Of a stretch of DNA of 64,000 bases, positions 32,142-41,062 are shown piece by piece (position 1 is the first letter of the stretch; every line of letters begins with the position of its first letter). Source of the stretch: Micromonospora sediminimaris (GTDB lineage: Bacteria; Actinomycetota; Actinomycetes; Mycobacteriales; Micromonosporaceae). The notes below the pieces were generated by a model, which ran no database searches, had not been told where the DNA came from, and was given only the letters and a program-made list of their open reading frames with translations. The translations under genes and the position numbers were made by a program. The stretch spans positions 289,273 through 353,272 of the forward strand of contig FOLJ01000005.1 of NCBI GenBank assembly GCA_900112325.1. The letters run 5' to 3'.

Positions 32142-34292
32142 TCAGCGCGTGGCCGCCGGTGGCTCCAGCACCAACCGGTCGAAGTCCTTGTGCGTGACGG
32201 ACCAGTCCCACTCGCCGAGCACGTGCGAGGCCGCCGCCCGGCCCGCCTCGCGCCAGGTCTCCTCGGACGCGGTGACGTCCAGGATCCGCTGCGCCGCCTC
32301 CGCCGGAGTGGAGACCACCCAGTCACTGGGGAAGAGGGTGCGGGCACCGTGCGCCCGGCCGGCGAAGAACGGCCAGTCCCGTACCACCGGCACGGCACCA
32401 CTGGCGGCACCCTCGACCAGTCCGCAGTGGAAGCTCTCCCGTACCGAGGTGCTGAGGATGACCCCGACATCGGTCAGGGCCCCCGGCACGTCCTCCGTCC
32501 GGCCGGTGCGTACCACGGCACCGGTGGGCTCCAGCTCGGCCAGGTCCGCGGCCAGCTCCTCCGCGTACCTCGCCACCCCTGGGCCGAGCGAGGTGCGCAA
32601 CTCGTCACCGATCAGCTTCAACCGGTACCGGTCGTCGCGGCGGCGCAACTCGCGGAGCACCTCCAACGCCCAGCGCGGGTCCTTCGCCACCGCACTTAGC
32701 CCGACCAGGCCGAGCATGAAGCGGGCCTCCGCCGACGGCTTCGGCAGCACGTACCGGTGCAGGTCCATGGCGTTGGCGATCACATGGGTCCGCGGACCCT
32801 CCGGCCCGCGAAGCCGGGGCACCGCCGCCAGCGCCAGATCGCGCAGGTGCTCGGAGACGAAAACGAGGTCGTCCACCCGGGACCAGTCGGTCAGGTGCGG
32901 CCACCAGGTGAACGCCTCGAAGCTGTGCAACCGGATGATCACCCGGGCCGACCCCGGATCGATCATGGTGAGCATCGCGGCGGCCAGGTTGCACCAGTCG
33001 ACGAAGATGGTGTCCGCCCAGGCGACGTCGGCGCCCCAGGCCTCCTGGACCCTGCGGGCGTGCTCGGAGCTGCCGGCGAGCCGGTGTCGGGTCAGACGCA
33101 TCCGCCCGTTGCCGAGCACCGGGCGGATCGACTCCTCCACCAGGTTCAACCGGCGGACCTCCACGCCGGGCGTCGCCTCGTAGCGATCGAGGATCGGCCC
33201 GATGAAGTTGTCGTTGATCCCGGTGAAGAAGAGCATCCGGTGTGGACGGTCGGCGGGTGGGAATTCCGCCGGCGTACGGCGGCCCTGCGGAGTGGCCAAA
33301 GCCTTGCCGACCTCGCTCTTCAGCAGCGGAGCGAGGAAACCCGCCGGATCCGCGGCCAGCGGCGAGGTGAGCCCGTCGAAGTGCAGGTTCCGGTGGAACA
33401 TCAGGTCGAAGGCGCGTACCACGTGCTCCGCGGCCTGGCCCGTCCGGCGCTTCTTCAGGTGGCCTTCGGCCATCTGAAGCTGTCCCTTGACCACCGTCTT
33501 CAGGTGCTCGGGCAACTGGCCCTCTTTGAGCTCCGCCTCGACCATCGGGCTGAGCACCTGACCCTTCGCCGCGACGCTGCGCATCCGGCGCTGGGCGGCG
33601 AGCACCAGCCGGTTCGCGCTGTCCCGGTGCCCGGCCCGGCGCATGCTGCGGTTCACCCGTCGGGCGGCCACGCCCCGCAGGCGTTCCGGCACACCGGGAG
33701 CGGTCACCGCCTGATGCCAGAACCAACGCACCGGGGCGAGCTGCATGGCCCTCTTGCCGGTACTCAGGTCGAAAACCCGTTTCGCCAGGTCGATGGTCTG
33801 ACTGCGGGTGGTGCTGGTCAGCGCCGTGGGCGAGGGACCGATGGTGCTCAGCCGGTGCCGGCGGTACCGCGCCGGGTCGGCCGACCGCCTCTGCACCGCC
33901 TGCAACGCCGGAGCGATGCCGTGGACCGCATCGGCCCGCCGGTGCCGCTGCGCCAGCTGCCAGACCGTGTGCAGGGCCTTGACGTCCAGGGCGACCAGCA
34001 CGTCGGCCCGCTTCGCGTGCCGACGGATCCACGGGTCACGCTGGGCGCGCAGCCACGGACGCCGGGCCGGGTTGGCCCGCTTGAGCATCCGGCCGAACCG
34101 CGGCCCCAACTGCGCTGCCGTGGGTAGCTGGTGCACCTCGGCCAGCTCGGTCACCGCCGGGATCTTCTCCACCGGGTCGAAGGTGGTGGCGATGCGTACG
34201 GTGACGCCCAGGGCCCGGAACTGCGTCAGCGCATCGGTGAGCACCGCCACTCGGGCGGGTACGGCGCCCAGCACTACCAGGACCTCGATCAT
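32142..34292 (-). CDS. Large GT4-like glycosyltransferase
   Basis: 716 aa, about twice the usual GT4 length. Residues 1-340 form a poorly conserved, basic N-terminal region that begins like a glycosyltransferase acceptor domain (EVLVVLGAVPARVAVLTDAL). Residues 350-710 form the GT-B enzyme: HRMLFFTGINDNFIGPILDRYE, RVIIRLHSFEAF, VIANAMDLHRY, FMLGLVGLSAVAKDPRWALEVLREL and the nucleotide-binding SVRESFHCGLVEGAASGAVPVV (E-x7-E motif). It overlaps the upstream glycosyltransferase by 4 bp (34289-34292). The N-terminal extension could be a second degenerate GT domain or a membrane-binding platform. Donor unknown. Confidence 0.82.
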   Translation of the reverse strand: MIEVLVVLGAVPARVAVLTDALTQFRALGVTVRIATTFDPVEKIPAVTELAEVHQLPTAAQLGPRFGRMLKRANPARRPWLRAQRDPWIRRHAKRADVLVALDVKALHTVWQLAQRHRRADAVHGIAPALQAVQRRSADPARYRRHRLSTIGPSPTALTSTTRSQTIDLAKRVFDLSTGKRAMQLAPVRWFWHQAVTAPGVPERLRGVAARRVNRSMRRAGHRDSANRLVLAAQRRMRSVAAKGQVLSPMVEAELKEGQLPEHLKTVVKGQLQMAEGHLKKRRTGQAAEHVVRAFDLMFHRNLHFDGLTSPLAADPAGFLAPLLKSEVGKALATPQGRRTPAEFPPADRPHRMLFFTGINDNFIGPILDRYEATPGVEVRRLNLVEESIRPVLGNGRMRLTRHRLAGSSEHARRVQEAWGADVAWADTIFVDWCNLAAAMLTMIDPGSARVIIRLHSFEAFTWWPHLTDWSRVDDLVFVSEHLRDLALAAVPRLRGPEGPRTHVIANAMDLHRYVLPKPSAEARFMLGLVGLSAVAKDPRWALEVLRELRRRDDRYRLKLIGDELRTSLGPGVARYAEELAADLAELEPTGAVVRTGRTEDVPGALTDVGVILSTSVRESFHCGLVEGAASGAVPVVRDWPFFAGRAHGARTLFPSDWVVSTPAEAAQRILDVTASEETWREAGRAAASHVLGEWDWSVTHKDFDRLVLEPPAATR

Positions 34293-35731
34293 GACCCACC
34301 TTCTCGGGCAAGAGCGGGAGCGTCGGCAGCGGCACCGGGCGCGGTGCCGGCCGGCCCGCCGACGCCCAGCACCAACTCGGTGACCTCCCGGACAGCAGGG
34401 ATGAGCTGCTCCTCACGGGCGTACTGTCGCGCATCGACCCGCGCCTTGTCCCGTTCGGTCACGTCGGCGTTGCGGGCCAGGTCGGCGGCCCGCCGGAAGG
34501 CACCGGCCAGCGCGTCCGGCTCAAGCCCGACCGCCCCGGTCCAGAGCGGGTACGTGGACAGCAGGGTGGACGCGTCGTGCTCCGCCTCGTGGGCCGAGAC
34601 CACGGGAAGCCCGGTGGCCATGTACTCGTAGACCTTGCCGGAGGTCATGTACTTGCCGCCGGTCACCATCAGCACGACGACGTCCCAGCGGGAGTAGAAG
34701 TCCACCACCTCGGCCTTGGGCACCGATCCGCCGACGACCACCCCGTCGGCGGCGGCAGCCTTGAGCAACTCGGCGTGGCGGTTGTCGCCCCGCGCCCAGC
34801 CGGAGCCGATGTGACCCCGCACCTCGAACGTGGCGTCGGTGAGCGCCGGGTCCGCCGCGCGGGCCTTCCGCCACCCCTCCAGCACCGCTTCGAGTAGCGG
34901 CACCGGCAGATTCAGCGCCCCGAGGTAGCCGAAGGCCAGCGGCCGGTCGGCGGGGGCGGGAATCGACTCGGCCGGGATGCTGGCCGCGTCGTAGCCGTTG
35001 CGCACGATCCGCATCTTGTGGGCCAGCTCCGGATAGCGCTCTCGGTACCAGCGGGAGATCGGCTCGTTGACGTTCCAGATCGCCACGGCGTCAGTGAGCA
35101 GCTTGGTCTCCCACCGGCCGGAGACCGAATCCCGGGGGAACGCCTCCCCGCCGTTGATCACATCAACGGACCAGCCGTCCCGGAAGTCCACCACGTAGGG
35201 AACCCGGTGGGTCTCCCACAACTTCCAGGTGGCGGCCAGGTTCACGTACGGGACGCAGGTGGCCACCAGCAGCTCCGCAGGTCGCTCGCGGTGGAGCCGG
35301 AGCACTGCCTCCTCCAACGCGGGCCGCCAGCCGCCGAACACCGGCTCGGGGAAGACCTTCAGGTGCTGTTCGCGCAGCTCGGTCAGATAGTCGTTGTGGT
35401 CCAACGCACGTCGTTCGGTGTACGCCCGGACGTCCGTCTCCAGGTCCTCCCGAAACAGCGGCAGCTTCACCACCCGGACGCGGGGGTCCACCCCGGCGAC
35501 CAGCGTGTGGTCGAGGCCGTAATCGCGCTCCCACGCCTCGTCCGCGATGGTGACGACGGTGACGTCCCAACCCGCGGCGGCGAACTGGTTGGCCGTCGCC
35601 CGCATCCGGTAGGTCGAGCTCTTGGCCGCCGGCGGGAAACCGATCGCGAGATAGATCATGTGCGGTCGGGATCCGGACCGGCGCGTCCGGGAACGTTTCC
35701 ACGAGTCCCAGAGAGGTCGCCGCTTGGTCAT
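34289..35731 (-). CDS. GT4-family glycosyltransferase
   Basis: 480 aa. A basic N-terminal leader (KRRPLWDSWKRSRTRRSGSR) precedes the GT-B fold: IYLAIGFPPAAKSSTYRMRA (acceptor loop, residues 26-45), PYVVDFRDGWSVD near 170, MRIVRNGYD near 250, PLAFGYLGALN, and a C-terminal donor site TSGKVYEYMATGLPVVSAHEAE near 375. The layout is that of WbuB/RfaB-like enzymes that build surface polymers. First gene of a two-glycosyltransferase operon on the minus strand. Start ATG at 35731; an ATG at residue 25 is possible. Substrate not inferable. Confidence 0.87.
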   Translation of the reverse strand: MTKRRPLWDSWKRSRTRRSGSRPHMIYLAIGFPPAAKSSTYRMRATANQFAAAGWDVTVVTIADEAWERDYGLDHTLVAGVDPRVRVVKLPLFREDLETDVRAYTERRALDHNDYLTELREQHLKVFPEPVFGGWRPALEEAVLRLHRERPAELLVATCVPYVNLAATWKLWETHRVPYVVDFRDGWSVDVINGGEAFPRDSVSGRWETKLLTDAVAIWNVNEPISRWYRERYPELAHKMRIVRNGYDAASIPAESIPAPADRPLAFGYLGALNLPVPLLEAVLEGWRKARAADPALTDATFEVRGHIGSGWARGDNRHAELLKAAAADGVVVGGSVPKAEVVDFYSRWDVVVLMVTGGKYMTSGKVYEYMATGLPVVSAHEAEHDASTLLSTYPLWTGAVGLEPDALAGAFRRAADLARNADVTERDKARVDARQYAREEQLIPAVREVTELVLGVGGPAGTAPGAAADAPALAREGGS

Positions 35732-36036
35732 TTGTTCCGTTCCTGGGGAGGTGGGAAGATTCCGCGCGGGTACCCGGAGGGCCCCTCCTCGCTACCCGGT
35801 CGGATGGCGGCAGCCGCAGGACGTCTGCGGAGCGGGACCATGCCGGGAGGGACCTTTCGTCAGAGGTACGCCGTACCTCGTCGGTCGGCGGGACGCGGTT
35901 TCTGCTGGCGCCGGGCAGGGCCGTCGCGGACAGGGTGCTGACCCTACAATAACGCCGGCCCGAGCGTCCGTCGTCTCGGCCGCCGTCCGATCCGTCCGGT
36001 GGCCGGCCCGGTCGCCGTGGAAGGTTGCGCCCCAAC
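35732..36036. promoter_or_regulatory. Divergent promoter region of GT4 operon and membrane protein
   Basis: 305 bp without a gene. TACAAT (35945-35950) is a near-consensus -10 for the plus-strand membrane protein, with a poor -35. For the minus strand a promoter must lie close to 35732, but none is clear. GAGGTACGCCGTACCTC (35863-35879) is a palindrome with 8-bp arms and one central base, a possible operator. Confidence 0.5.
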
Positions 36037-37929
36037 ATGACCACTCCCGACACCCGCGATCGCGAGCCCGCCCGCACCGAAAGCGCTGAGCCGGCGGAGA
36101 GCGACGCTTCCGCTCCGTCGCCGCGCGTCGAGCCGGCGGAAAGCGACACGTCCGCCACCCCGCCGCCGCTCGCCGGGCCGGCGGCCGGCGTCGGACGCGG
36201 TACCACCCGGCGTTGGCCGGTCGACGTGCTGGCCGCCCTGATGTTCCTCGCCGGCGCAGTCTGGGTCACCGGCCGAGGGTGGCTCGACCCCGACGGCCGG
36301 CTGCTCGGCAGCCGCCCCGACGACCAGGGCTTCAACGAGTGGATGCTGGCGTACGCGGCACACGCGGTCAGCCACCTGGAGAATCCGTTCTTCACCACGT
36401 TGCAGAACGCCCCGAACGGGGTCAACCTGGTGGCCAACGTCGGGCTGCAACTGCCCGGGCTGGTGCTCAGCCCGGTCACTCTGCTCTTCGGCGCGCCGGT
36501 CGCCTACCTGCTGTTCATCACGCTGAACCTGGCCGGTACCGGCTACGCCTGGTACCACGTCCTCTCCCGACACATCGTTAACTCCCGGGCGGCGGCCTTC
36601 CTGGGCGGCCTGTTCTGCGCATTCGCTCCGGCGCTTGTCTCACACAGCAACGGCCATCCGCACATCACGGCGCAGTGGCTGGTGCCGTTCATCGTCTGGC
36701 GGCTGGTCGCGCTCTCCCGGGGCGAGCACGTGGTCCGCGACGGTCTGGTGCTGGGCGCGCTGGTGACCGCGCAGTTCTTCGTCAGCCTGGAGATCCTTTT
36801 CCTCACCGCGCTCGGCTGTCTGATGCTGGTCCTGGCGTACCTCGCCGTCCGGCCGCGGGATGCGGTGCGCCGCGGGCGGGCGCTGCTGCCGGGCCTGGCG
36901 ATCACCGCCGTGCTGGTGGCGGCCGTGGCCGCGTACCCGCTCTGGATGTACTTCGCCGGCCCGCAACACCGCAGCGGCCATCCCGGCACCCCCGACATGT
37001 ACGCCCTCAAGCTCGGCTCGTTCGCCCGGTTCGCCACCGAGTCCGTCGCCGGCGGCCCGACCAGTGCCGTGGGCTGGGCGCCGAACACCACGGAACAGGC
37101 GAGTTTCTACGGCTGGCCGATGCTGTTGCTCGCTCTCGGCGCGTTGTGCTGGCTGCGGCGTGAGGCCGTCGCGCTGGTGCTCGGGGCGGTCGGACTGGTG
37201 TCGGCGCTGCTGTCGATCGGCACCACCTGGACCGTCGGCACCCGCCGTACCGACGTGCCCGCCCCGTTCGCGCTCGTGCAGCACCTACCGGCGTTCGACT
37301 CCGTGGTGGTGGCCCGATTCGCACTGATCACCACGGTGGCGCTCGGGGTACTGCTGGCGGTGGCCGCCGACCGGCTCGCCACCCGCCCGGGCTGGCCGTT
37401 CGGCCGGCTCGCCCGCGTAGCCGGTGCGGTGGCGGTGGTCGTCGCGCTGCTGCCGATCCTGCCGACGCCGCTGCCGGCCCGAGGCCGACCTCCGGTGCCG
37501 GACTTCGTCACCAGCGGGGCATGGCGCGACCACGTGGCGGCCGGCCGCACTCTGGTGCCGGTGCCGGTCACCTGGATGACCTCGGTGTACTGGGGCTCGG
37601 CTGCGCTGACCGGCTTCGCCGTCCCGGAAGGCTACTTTCTCGGACCGGTCTCCGCGACCGACACCACCGGACGCTGGGGAGTGGTGCCCCAGCCCACCGC
37701 GGCCCTGCTCACCGCCGTGTCGACGGGCAAGCGGGACACCACGGTCGGCCCTACGGAGATCACCCAGGCACGCGCCGACGTGCGCTACTGGAAGGCTGAC
37801 GCGGTGGTGCTGCCCGACCGGGGCGCTCGCCGGCACGATGCGCTGAAGACAGTGCTCGACGCCCTGTACGGCCCGGGACAGCGGATCGACGACGTCTGGC
37901 TGTGGGACGTACGGCCGTTCACCCGATGA
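36037..37929 (+). CDS. Large multi-pass membrane protein, possible GT-C glycosyltransferase
   Basis: 630 aa, ATG at 36037 with GGAAGG upstream (TTG at 36025 is possible). The N-terminal 55 residues are polar and Ala/Pro/Glu-rich with a repeated ESAEPAESD/RVEPAESD motif. About eleven membrane segments follow. After the first there is DPDGRLLGSRPDDQGFNEWMLAYAAHA (residues 85-110), an exported acidic loop like GT-C active sites, and the next loop has HSNGHPHI. The final 150 residues form an exported domain with PVPVTWMTSVYWG. No exact family recognised. Setting suggests polymer glycosylation at the outer face. Confidence 0.72.
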   Translation: MTTPDTRDREPARTESAEPAESDASAPSPRVEPAESDTSATPPPLAGPAAGVGRGTTRRWPVDVLAALMFLAGAVWVTGRGWLDPDGRLLGSRPDDQGFNEWMLAYAAHAVSHLENPFFTTLQNAPNGVNLVANVGLQLPGLVLSPVTLLFGAPVAYLLFITLNLAGTGYAWYHVLSRHIVNSRAAAFLGGLFCAFAPALVSHSNGHPHITAQWLVPFIVWRLVALSRGEHVVRDGLVLGALVTAQFFVSLEILFLTALGCLMLVLAYLAVRPRDAVRRGRALLPGLAITAVLVAAVAAYPLWMYFAGPQHRSGHPGTPDMYALKLGSFARFATESVAGGPTSAVGWAPNTTEQASFYGWPMLLLALGALCWLRREAVALVLGAVGLVSALLSIGTTWTVGTRRTDVPAPFALVQHLPAFDSVVVARFALITTVALGVLLAVAADRLATRPGWPFGRLARVAGAVAVVVALLPILPTPLPARGRPPVPDFVTSGAWRDHVAAGRTLVPVPVTWMTSVYWGSAALTGFAVPEGYFLGPVSATDTTGRWGVVPQPTAALLTAVSTGKRDTTVGPTEITQARADVRYWKADAVVLPDRGARRHDALKTVLDALYGPGQRIDDVWLWDVRPFTR

Positions 37930-37951
37930 GCGCCGCGCCCCGGCCACCGGG

Positions 37952-39115
37952 TCAGGGCGACCACGGCCAGATCAGCAGCAGGTAGCCGCCGAAGTAGGTG
38001 GAGAAGGCGACCACCGCCACCAGCACTGTGGTCGCCCGCGCCCAGCCGGCCCGGGCCAGCGCCACGGCCGCCGGCAGCAGCAGCGGGAAGGCCGGCAGCA
38101 GGAACCGAGCCTTGGACTGGTAGTAGCCGGCCGTGCCCAGCGTGGTGACCAGCAGCAGCCCGCTGTAGATCAGCAGTTGCCACGGCTGCCGGTCGAGCAC
38201 ACTCAGTACGAAGAACATCAGTGCCAGCAGGGCCACCAGGCTCACCACGAACAGTTGCGGCGGGGCCGTCTGCGCCAGCGCCTCGCGGCCCCGGCTCACC
38301 GTGTAGACGCCGAAGTCGAAGGTGCTGCCCCAGCCGGCGGACTGGATGTGGAACCAGCCGTCCGGGCGCCCGACCTCGCTGCCCACCCAGGCCAGGTAGC
38401 CGAGCCAGCCGGCGGGGGCGAGCAGCGCGGCGACCCAGGGACGCCAGCCGTCCCGACGTCGGATGATCGCCACCAGTGCGGCCAGCCCCACCACCGGTAT
38501 CAACGAGGACGCGGTCGGGCGGGTCAGGCCGGCGAAGAGGCAGAGCAGGCCGGCGGTGATCCAGTGGCCGCGCAGCAGGGCGTAGAGCGTCCAGGCGGCG
38601 AGGGCGGTGAACAGGGTTTCGCTGTACGCCATCGACTCGACGACGGCGTGCGGCACGGCCGCCCAGAGTGCGGCGAGCAGTACGCCGCTGCGCCGGTCGT
38701 GCAGGTACGCGCCGATCGCGAACAGCCCCCAGGCGGCGGCCAGGCCGGCCAGCCAGGCCACGATCAGCCCCGCGTCACGGGTGCTGAGCGGGGAGATCCG
38801 GTCCAGCGCGGCGGTCAGCCCGGGGTAGAGCGGGAAGAAGGCCATGTTGGACTGCGTCTTCTCGTACCCGTCGTAGCCGTGCTGGGCGATCGCGAGATAC
38901 CAGACGCCGTCCGACTTCGCCAGGGACTCGCCCGGTGAGACGCCGACGCGATCGGCCCAGACGGCGAGGACCACCACACCGACCAGGCGGATCAGCGCGT
39001 AGGCGGCGAGCCCGGGCAGGGCGTACCGGGCGGCGTCCCGTAGTCGCCGGACCCGACCCGGCCGCGTCGGTGCGGCCACGGCCGCCGATTGCTGCTGGCG
39101 CTCCGCCGTCACCAC
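37952..39115 (-). CDS. PIG-V-like membrane mannosyltransferase
   Basis: 387 aa with about ten hydrophobic segments. The signature is in the first exported loop: WADRVGVSPGESLAKSDGVWYLAIAQHGYDG (residues 53-83), with the acidic D and WY...YxG pattern of PIG-V/GPI-mannosyltransferase 2 relatives, followed by MAFFPLYPGLTAAL near 95. In actinobacteria such enzymes use polyprenyl-phosphate-mannose to mannosylate lipids or proteins. Convergent with the membrane protein at 36037 (22 bp apart). Start taken as GTG 39115; the adjacent GTG is equally possible. Sugar inferred from family. Confidence 0.85.
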   Translation of the reverse strand: MVTAERQQQSAAVAAPTRPGRVRRLRDAARYALPGLAAYALIRLVGVVVLAVWADRVGVSPGESLAKSDGVWYLAIAQHGYDGYEKTQSNMAFFPLYPGLTAALDRISPLSTRDAGLIVAWLAGLAAAWGLFAIGAYLHDRRSGVLLAALWAAVPHAVVESMAYSETLFTALAAWTLYALLRGHWITAGLLCLFAGLTRPTASSLIPVVGLAALVAIIRRRDGWRPWVAALLAPAGWLGYLAWVGSEVGRPDGWFHIQSAGWGSTFDFGVYTVSRGREALAQTAPPQLFVVSLVALLALMFFVLSVLDRQPWQLLIYSGLLLVTTLGTAGYYQSKARFLLPAFPLLLPAAVALARAGWARATTVLVAVVAFSTYFGGYLLLIWPWSP

Positions 39116-39462
39116 CCCCGATCAACCCCGATCCGGGCCGCGTGGCGCTCGCTCGCCGCATCCGACCCTTCGAGCAGCCGTGCCGCAGGGTTCAGCCGGG
39201 CCGCAGGGTGCGGTAGGGAGAGGTGCAATGGATGATCCCGTCCGTGCCGAAAGGGGATGATCCGACAGCTCCTTCGCCGGGTGGCCGGGCGGCCTGACAC
39301 CCGAGCGAAAACTGCCATCGGTCGTCAAACAGCATGGAGGTTAGCAATCGGCGCGGTAGGTCACGGACCCCCGACCGCCACGAGGTTCCGGGCCGGAACC
39401 CTGCCGTACACTCGCTCGGGTCCACGGGCGGGCGGTACCGGCGACGACGGAAACGGGCAACG
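39116..39462. promoter_or_regulatory. Divergent control region with palindromic and direct repeats
   Basis: 347 bp without a gene. It contains direct repeats GGATGATCC at 39230-39238 and 39255-39263, a perfect palindrome GGTTCCGGGCCGGAACC (39384-39400) and TACACT (39407-39412) as a -10 for the GT2 gene. The palindrome sits where the -35 would be, so a repressor or activator bound there would govern the downstream GT2 and UDP-sugar dehydrogenase genes. Confidence 0.55.
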
Positions 39463-41058
39463 ATGGGAACTGACGACCTTGGTGGGAGTGGCCTGGTGAA
39501 CGCACCGGACGTGACAGTCGTTGTCGCCGTCTACAACACCATGCCGTACGTGACCACCTGCCTGGAATCGCTTGTCGGGCAGAGCATCGGTCTGGAGCGG
39601 CTGGAAGTGGTCGCGGTGGACGACGGTTCGACCGACGGCAGCGGTGAGGAACTTGACCGCTTCGCCAAGCGCTACCCCGGCACCGTCACCGTGCTGCACC
39701 AGCCCAACTCGGGTGGCCCGGCGGGGCCGAGCAACCGGGCCCTGGACGTGGCGCAGGGGCGGTACGTCTTCTTCATCGGCTCGGACGACTACCTCGGCCC
39801 GGAGGCGCTGGAACGGCTGGTGGACGCCGCCGACCGGTGGGGTTCGGACGTGGTGCTCGGCCGGATGGTCGGCACCAACAATCGCTACGTGCACCAGGCC
39901 ATCTACGCCAGCACCGAGGAACAGGTCGACCTGTTCGACAGCGCGCTGCCCTGGTCGATGTCGAACACCAAGCTGTTCCGGCGGGATCTGATCGAGCGGC
40001 ACGGGCTGCGGTTCCGCGAGGACATGCGGATGGGCAGCGACCAGCCCTTCACCCTGGAGGCCTGCGTACGGGCCGGGCGGATCTCGGTCCTCGCCGACTA
40101 CGTCTACTACTACGCGGTCAAACGGGACAACGCGCAGAACATCACCTACGCGAGTCGGTTCGAGGAGCGGCTGCGCTGCGCCGAGGAACTGATCAATTTC
40201 GTGGCCGGGCTGATCGAGCCCGGTTCCCGGCGCGACGCCGTCCTGGTGCGGCACTTCAGCTGGGAGGTGGCCAAGCTGCTGCGGGCCGACTTCCTCGACC
40301 TCGACCCATCGGTTCAGGAGCGTAGCCACCAGCGGATCCGCTGGCTGGCCGAGAGCTTCCTGACCGACGCCATCCGGGACCAACTCGCCCCCGACGTACG
40401 CCTGCGCCTGATGGTCGCCCGGCACGGAAGCCTGGAGCAGCTACGCGGGTTGATCCGTCAGCAGAGCGAGAAGCTGCTGCCTGCGTTGACTGTCGACGGC
40501 GACCGCTGCTTCGCCGGCTACGTCGGCTTCCGCGACCCGGAACTGGGCTTCCCGGACGAGTGGTACGACGTCACCGAGCGGGCCGCCAAATCGGCGGTCA
40601 AGACCACCGTGACCGACCTCGCCTGGGGCCGCGACGCCGCAGGTGGGCTGACCCTCGTGATCACGGCACACAACGCCTGGGCACGCCTGGCCGACCTCAC
40701 CGGCGACGCGGTGCGGGTCACCATCGGTGACCAGCCCGCCGCCGTCTCGCTGCGCCCGGACGGGGCCGGTACGCTGCTACGTGCGGAATTCCCGGTGAAG
40801 CAGCTGCTCGCGGCGGGTGCCCAACGGTGGAAGGCCGGTGCCAAGCTCAGCGTGTTCGGCGGGCTCAGCACGGTGCCGCTGCGGGCGAAGGCTCAGCTCA
40901 CCGCACCGCGCCAGGCGATGTGGCGCGGGCTCCGGTTGCACCGCGTCACCGCCAACACTGACCGCAAACTTCAGGTGCTCCTGACGCTCAAGCGCGTCCG
41001 GTACCGCCAGGTCGCCGCCACCCGTCTGGCCCGTCTGCGGCCCTCGAGAGGAAAGTAG
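39463..41058 (+). CDS. GT2-family glycosyltransferase, long form
   Basis: 531 aa. ATG at 39463 is used; GTG at 39496 is possible and lies closer to the conserved domain. The GT-A domain is DVTVVVAVYNTMPYVTTCLESL (residues 19-40), VVAVDDGSTDGSGEEL and the FFIGSDDYLG metal site near 108. The region to about 340 resembles TagA/TarS-like polyol-phosphate glycosylating GT2 enzymes (SNTKLFRRDLI, GSDQPFTLEAC, YYYAVKRDNAQN). Residues 350-531 form an additional beta-rich C-terminal domain, as in TarS/TarP enzymes that decorate teichoic acid. Decoration of poly-ribitol phosphate is therefore plausible. Followed 4 bp later by a UDP-sugar dehydrogenase gene. Confidence 0.85.
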   Translation: MGTDDLGGSGLVNAPDVTVVVAVYNTMPYVTTCLESLVGQSIGLERLEVVAVDDGSTDGSGEELDRFAKRYPGTVTVLHQPNSGGPAGPSNRALDVAQGRYVFFIGSDDYLGPEALERLVDAADRWGSDVVLGRMVGTNNRYVHQAIYASTEEQVDLFDSALPWSMSNTKLFRRDLIERHGLRFREDMRMGSDQPFTLEACVRAGRISVLADYVYYYAVKRDNAQNITYASRFEERLRCAEELINFVAGLIEPGSRRDAVLVRHFSWEVAKLLRADFLDLDPSVQERSHQRIRWLAESFLTDAIRDQLAPDVRLRLMVARHGSLEQLRGLIRQQSEKLLPALTVDGDRCFAGYVGFRDPELGFPDEWYDVTERAAKSAVKTTVTDLAWGRDAAGGLTLVITAHNAWARLADLTGDAVRVTIGDQPAAVSLRPDGAGTLLRAEFPVKQLLAAGAQRWKAGAKLSVFGGLSTVPLRAKAQLTAPRQAMWRGLRLHRVTANTDRKLQVLLTLKRVRYRQVAATRLARLRPSRGK

Positions 41059-41062
41059 TCCC

